Assembly (NCBI GenBank): GCA_022711195.1
Contig: JAKLFN010000097.1
Location: 1-7,585, forward strand
Source: Bacteroidota bacterium
GTDB lineage: Bacteria > Bacteroidota > Bacteroidia > Bacteroidales > VadinHA17
Length of the DNA stretch: 7,585 nucleotides
Direction of reading: 5' to 3'
Made by a program: the position numbers and the translations under genes
The notes under the pieces: model-generated
Seen by the model: only the letters and a program-made list of their open reading frames with translations
Told to the model about the DNA's origin: nothing
Databases searched by the model: none
Shown: positions 6,433 to 7,585 of the stretch, piece after piece
Position numbering within the stretch: position 1 is the stretch's first letter
Layout: each line of letters begins with the position of its first letter

Positions 6433-7585
6433 CTACTGAATTATCCCGATGAACCAGCTCATCCCGGGTGTATCAATTGGTATAGGGGCCGTATTTTTGA
6501 ATTTCACTTCAACAACTCCTGAAGATACTACCCTTGCGTAACAGATCACCAGGTGATTAGGTAACTCCATCCATGGTGAGATACTGACGGCACCTGTGAT
6601 ATTAGCATTCGGTACACTGAAGGTTTCGATGTAAGTCTCGTTGGCCTGTATTACGGGCAGATCCTTGGATACAGTAACTCTTATAATGCTTTCGATATTT
6701 GTCCCGTTTATACCTATCCTGGTGTTTCCGTTCACCTGAAGTGTGGCTCCGGAAGCTTCGGGAAGCCCGTTAATTGCCACCTTATCGGTTTGAAAGTTGC
6801 CTCCTATAAGCGGAGTATCAGAATCTGTATTCTCAATATAGAGAAGATTAGAGCCTGATGAGTTTTTTCCGGCAGAATGCCCGATAAGGACATTCAACTC
6901 ACCTGTTCCGTTGGATTCACCAGTATGGGCACCTATCAGTGTGTTGCCATATCCCGATGTTTTAAATGCACCTGCTTCGCTGCCGATAAATACATTATCC
7001 TGGCCATATGTAATATTTGCTCCGGTATTCCTTCCGATAAATGTATTCTGGGAACCTGAGATATTATTAAAGCCGGCCATCTTACCCAGGAAAACATTAT
7101 CCTGGCCCGTCTCGTTCTGTTTCCCGGAACTGTATCCCAGAAAGACATTATAGTTCCCCGGATAACCCATAGGACCTGATCCTAAGTTGCTGTAACCTGA
7201 ATATGTTCCGATAAAAACATTGTACGATCCCAATGTATTCGAGAAACCGGCATCGGTGCCCAGGAACACGTTATTCTCTCCTGTAGTGTTTGCAATACCT
7301 GTTTCATAACCCAGAAAAACATTGTTTATTCCTGATTCATTTGCATAGCCCGACCTGTATCCCAGGAAAGTATTTCTTGACCCTGTTGTATTTGCTGCAC
7401 CTGATTCAAAACCCATAAAGGAATTGTAGGTCCCTGTGGTTTTCACCCCGCTGTTATGACCAATAAGGTAGTTCTTTGGAGTGAGTGAGGTGAAGGGTGT
7501 GACCGCACCTTTATTACCATCAAAACCACCGACTGCAAATCCACCCTTAATACCTTTTGTGGCATCCTCATTAATATAGATTCTT
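6433..7585 (-). CDS. Modular repeat protein with 17-residue N/G-rich repeats and beta-rich C-terminal tip domain; N-terminus outside window
   Basis: The frame is open from base 7584 to a TAG at 6433-6435 (383 residues). The GTG at 7446 is internal: the reading continues upstream through NYLIGHNSG, GGFAVGGF and RIYIN. The visible part holds one FAVGG unit (residues 14-26), twelve 17-residue repeats (39-246), a linker NLLYIENTDSDTPLIGGNF...VAINGLP (246-274), and a C-terminal domain of about 87 residues (297-383). That domain has the pattern DLPVIQANET...FSVPNA...GAVSISP...VICYARVVSSGVVEVKFKNT. The linker after the repeats is common in secreted Bacteroidota repeat proteins. Unlike its downstream neighbour, it has no S74 domain or coiled coil. 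The missing start probably encodes a signal peptide and the PQGFNYQAVA domain (inference from the shared module). Its role is likely that of an extracellular fibre; the function is unknown. Confidence 0.85.
   Translation of the reverse strand, partial: RIYINEDATKGIKGGFAVGGFDGNKGAVTPFTSLTPKNYLIGHNSGVKTTGTYNSFMGFESGAANTTGSRNTFLGYRSGYANESGINNVFLGYETGIANTTGENNVFLGTDAGFSNTLGSYNVFIGTYSGYSNLGSGPMGYPGNYNVFLGYSSGKQNETGQDNVFLGKMAGFNNISGSQNTFIGRNTGANITYGQDNVFIGSEAGAFKTSGYGNTLIGAHTGESNGTGELNVLIGHSAGKNSSGSNLLYIENTDSDTPLIGGNFQTDKVAINGLPEASGATLQVNGNTRIGINGTNIESIIRVTVSKDLPVIQANETYIETFSVPNANITGAVSISPWMELPNHLVICYARVVSSGVVEVKFKNTAPIPIDTPGMSWFIGIIQ
6436..6696 (-). other. Beta-rich C-terminal domain resembling phage-tail-type tip domains
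   Basis: Residues 297-383 of the upstream fibre protein are predicted to be nearly all beta strand. The order DLP-I-ANE ... V-A-I-G-V-SP ... L-ICYARV-S-GVVEVKF-N-----I is one I associate with small C-terminal domains of phage and phage-like structural proteins. The resemblance is from memory and needs a profile or structure search. Confidence 0.45.
6847..7470 (-). repeat. Twelve 17-residue (51-bp) VFLG...G..N..G..N repeats
   Basis: Residues 39-246 follow the consensus VFLGxxxGxxNxxGxxN. The first unit is 16 residues, the last 15, and the sixth (123-146) carries a 7-residue insertion GSGPMGY-like segment. Fixed hydrophobic, Gly and Asn positions at constant spacing suggest a beta-solenoid or trimeric beta-roll. 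The period differs from the 14-residue repeats of the neighbouring gene. Confidence 0.85.

Noticed and set aside
6433..7446. Treating GTG at 7446 as the start of the upstream repeat protein
   Set aside because: The frame continues upstream without a stop to the window edge and encodes another 17-residue-type repeat and an FAVGG unit, so the GTG is an internal valine.
6847..7470. 51-bp spaced repeats as a DNA-level element
   Set aside because: They are coding repeats of 17 residues, and the DNA copies differ widely.
3125..7585. Reading the fibre genes as part of a prophage or contractile injection system
   Set aside because: No capsid, portal, sheath, baseplate or lysis gene is present, and the S74 protein has a signal peptide, which phage fibres lack.

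Overview
The window looks like chromosomal DNA of a member of the Bacteroidota. Four things point there: (1) the secreted protein on the minus strand begins with the 'PQGFNYQAVA' N-terminal domain that recurs in large secreted proteins of this phylum; (2) the MnmA protein carries a spacer before its 'GAHFFTIGQRKG' motif of the kind I recall from Bacteroidota MnmA; (3) a perfect TAnnTTTG promoter box precedes mnmA; (4) none of the start codons has a convincing Shine-Dalgarno sequence. I cannot name a genus. No RNA gene, CRISPR array, transposase or phage structural operon is visible.

Layout. 1-1662 (minus) is the N-terminal 554 residues of an AddA/RecB-like UvrD-family helicase that runs off the left edge. 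1663-1865 is a divergent intergenic region with two short G/C hairpin repeats and the mnmA promoter. 1866-3077 (plus) is mnmA, complete, encoding the tRNA 2-thiouridylase. After a 47-base convergent gap, the rest of the window is two minus-strand genes for long modular repeat proteins. The downstream one (3125-6373, 1082 residues) is complete: signal peptide, Bacteroidota N-terminal domain, 40-residue FAVGG repeats, twenty 14-residue YadA-head-like repeats, GIGT repeats, a peptidase S74 self-cleaving chaperone with its Ser-Lys pair intact, and a C-terminal coiled coil. The upstream one (6433-7585, N-terminus outside the window) has an FAVGG unit, twelve 17-residue N/G-rich repeats, and a small beta-rich C-terminal domain resembling the tip domains of phage-tail-like proteins.

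How they work together. The helicase (DNA repair) and mnmA (tRNA modification) are divergently arranged housekeeping genes with no evident link to the rest. The two repeat proteins are 59 bases apart on one strand, share the FAVGG module, and are probably co-transcribed. They look like secreted fibre or adhesin proteins, probably trimeric, with different shafts and different C-terminal ends. The most notable new observation is a perfect 14-bp tandem duplication inside the signal-peptide codons of the S74 protein. Losing or gaining one copy would shift the frame into an early stop, so it could act as an on/off switch. A second point of interest is that the mnmA promoter box ends only four bases before its GTG start, which implies a leaderless or nearly leaderless mRNA.
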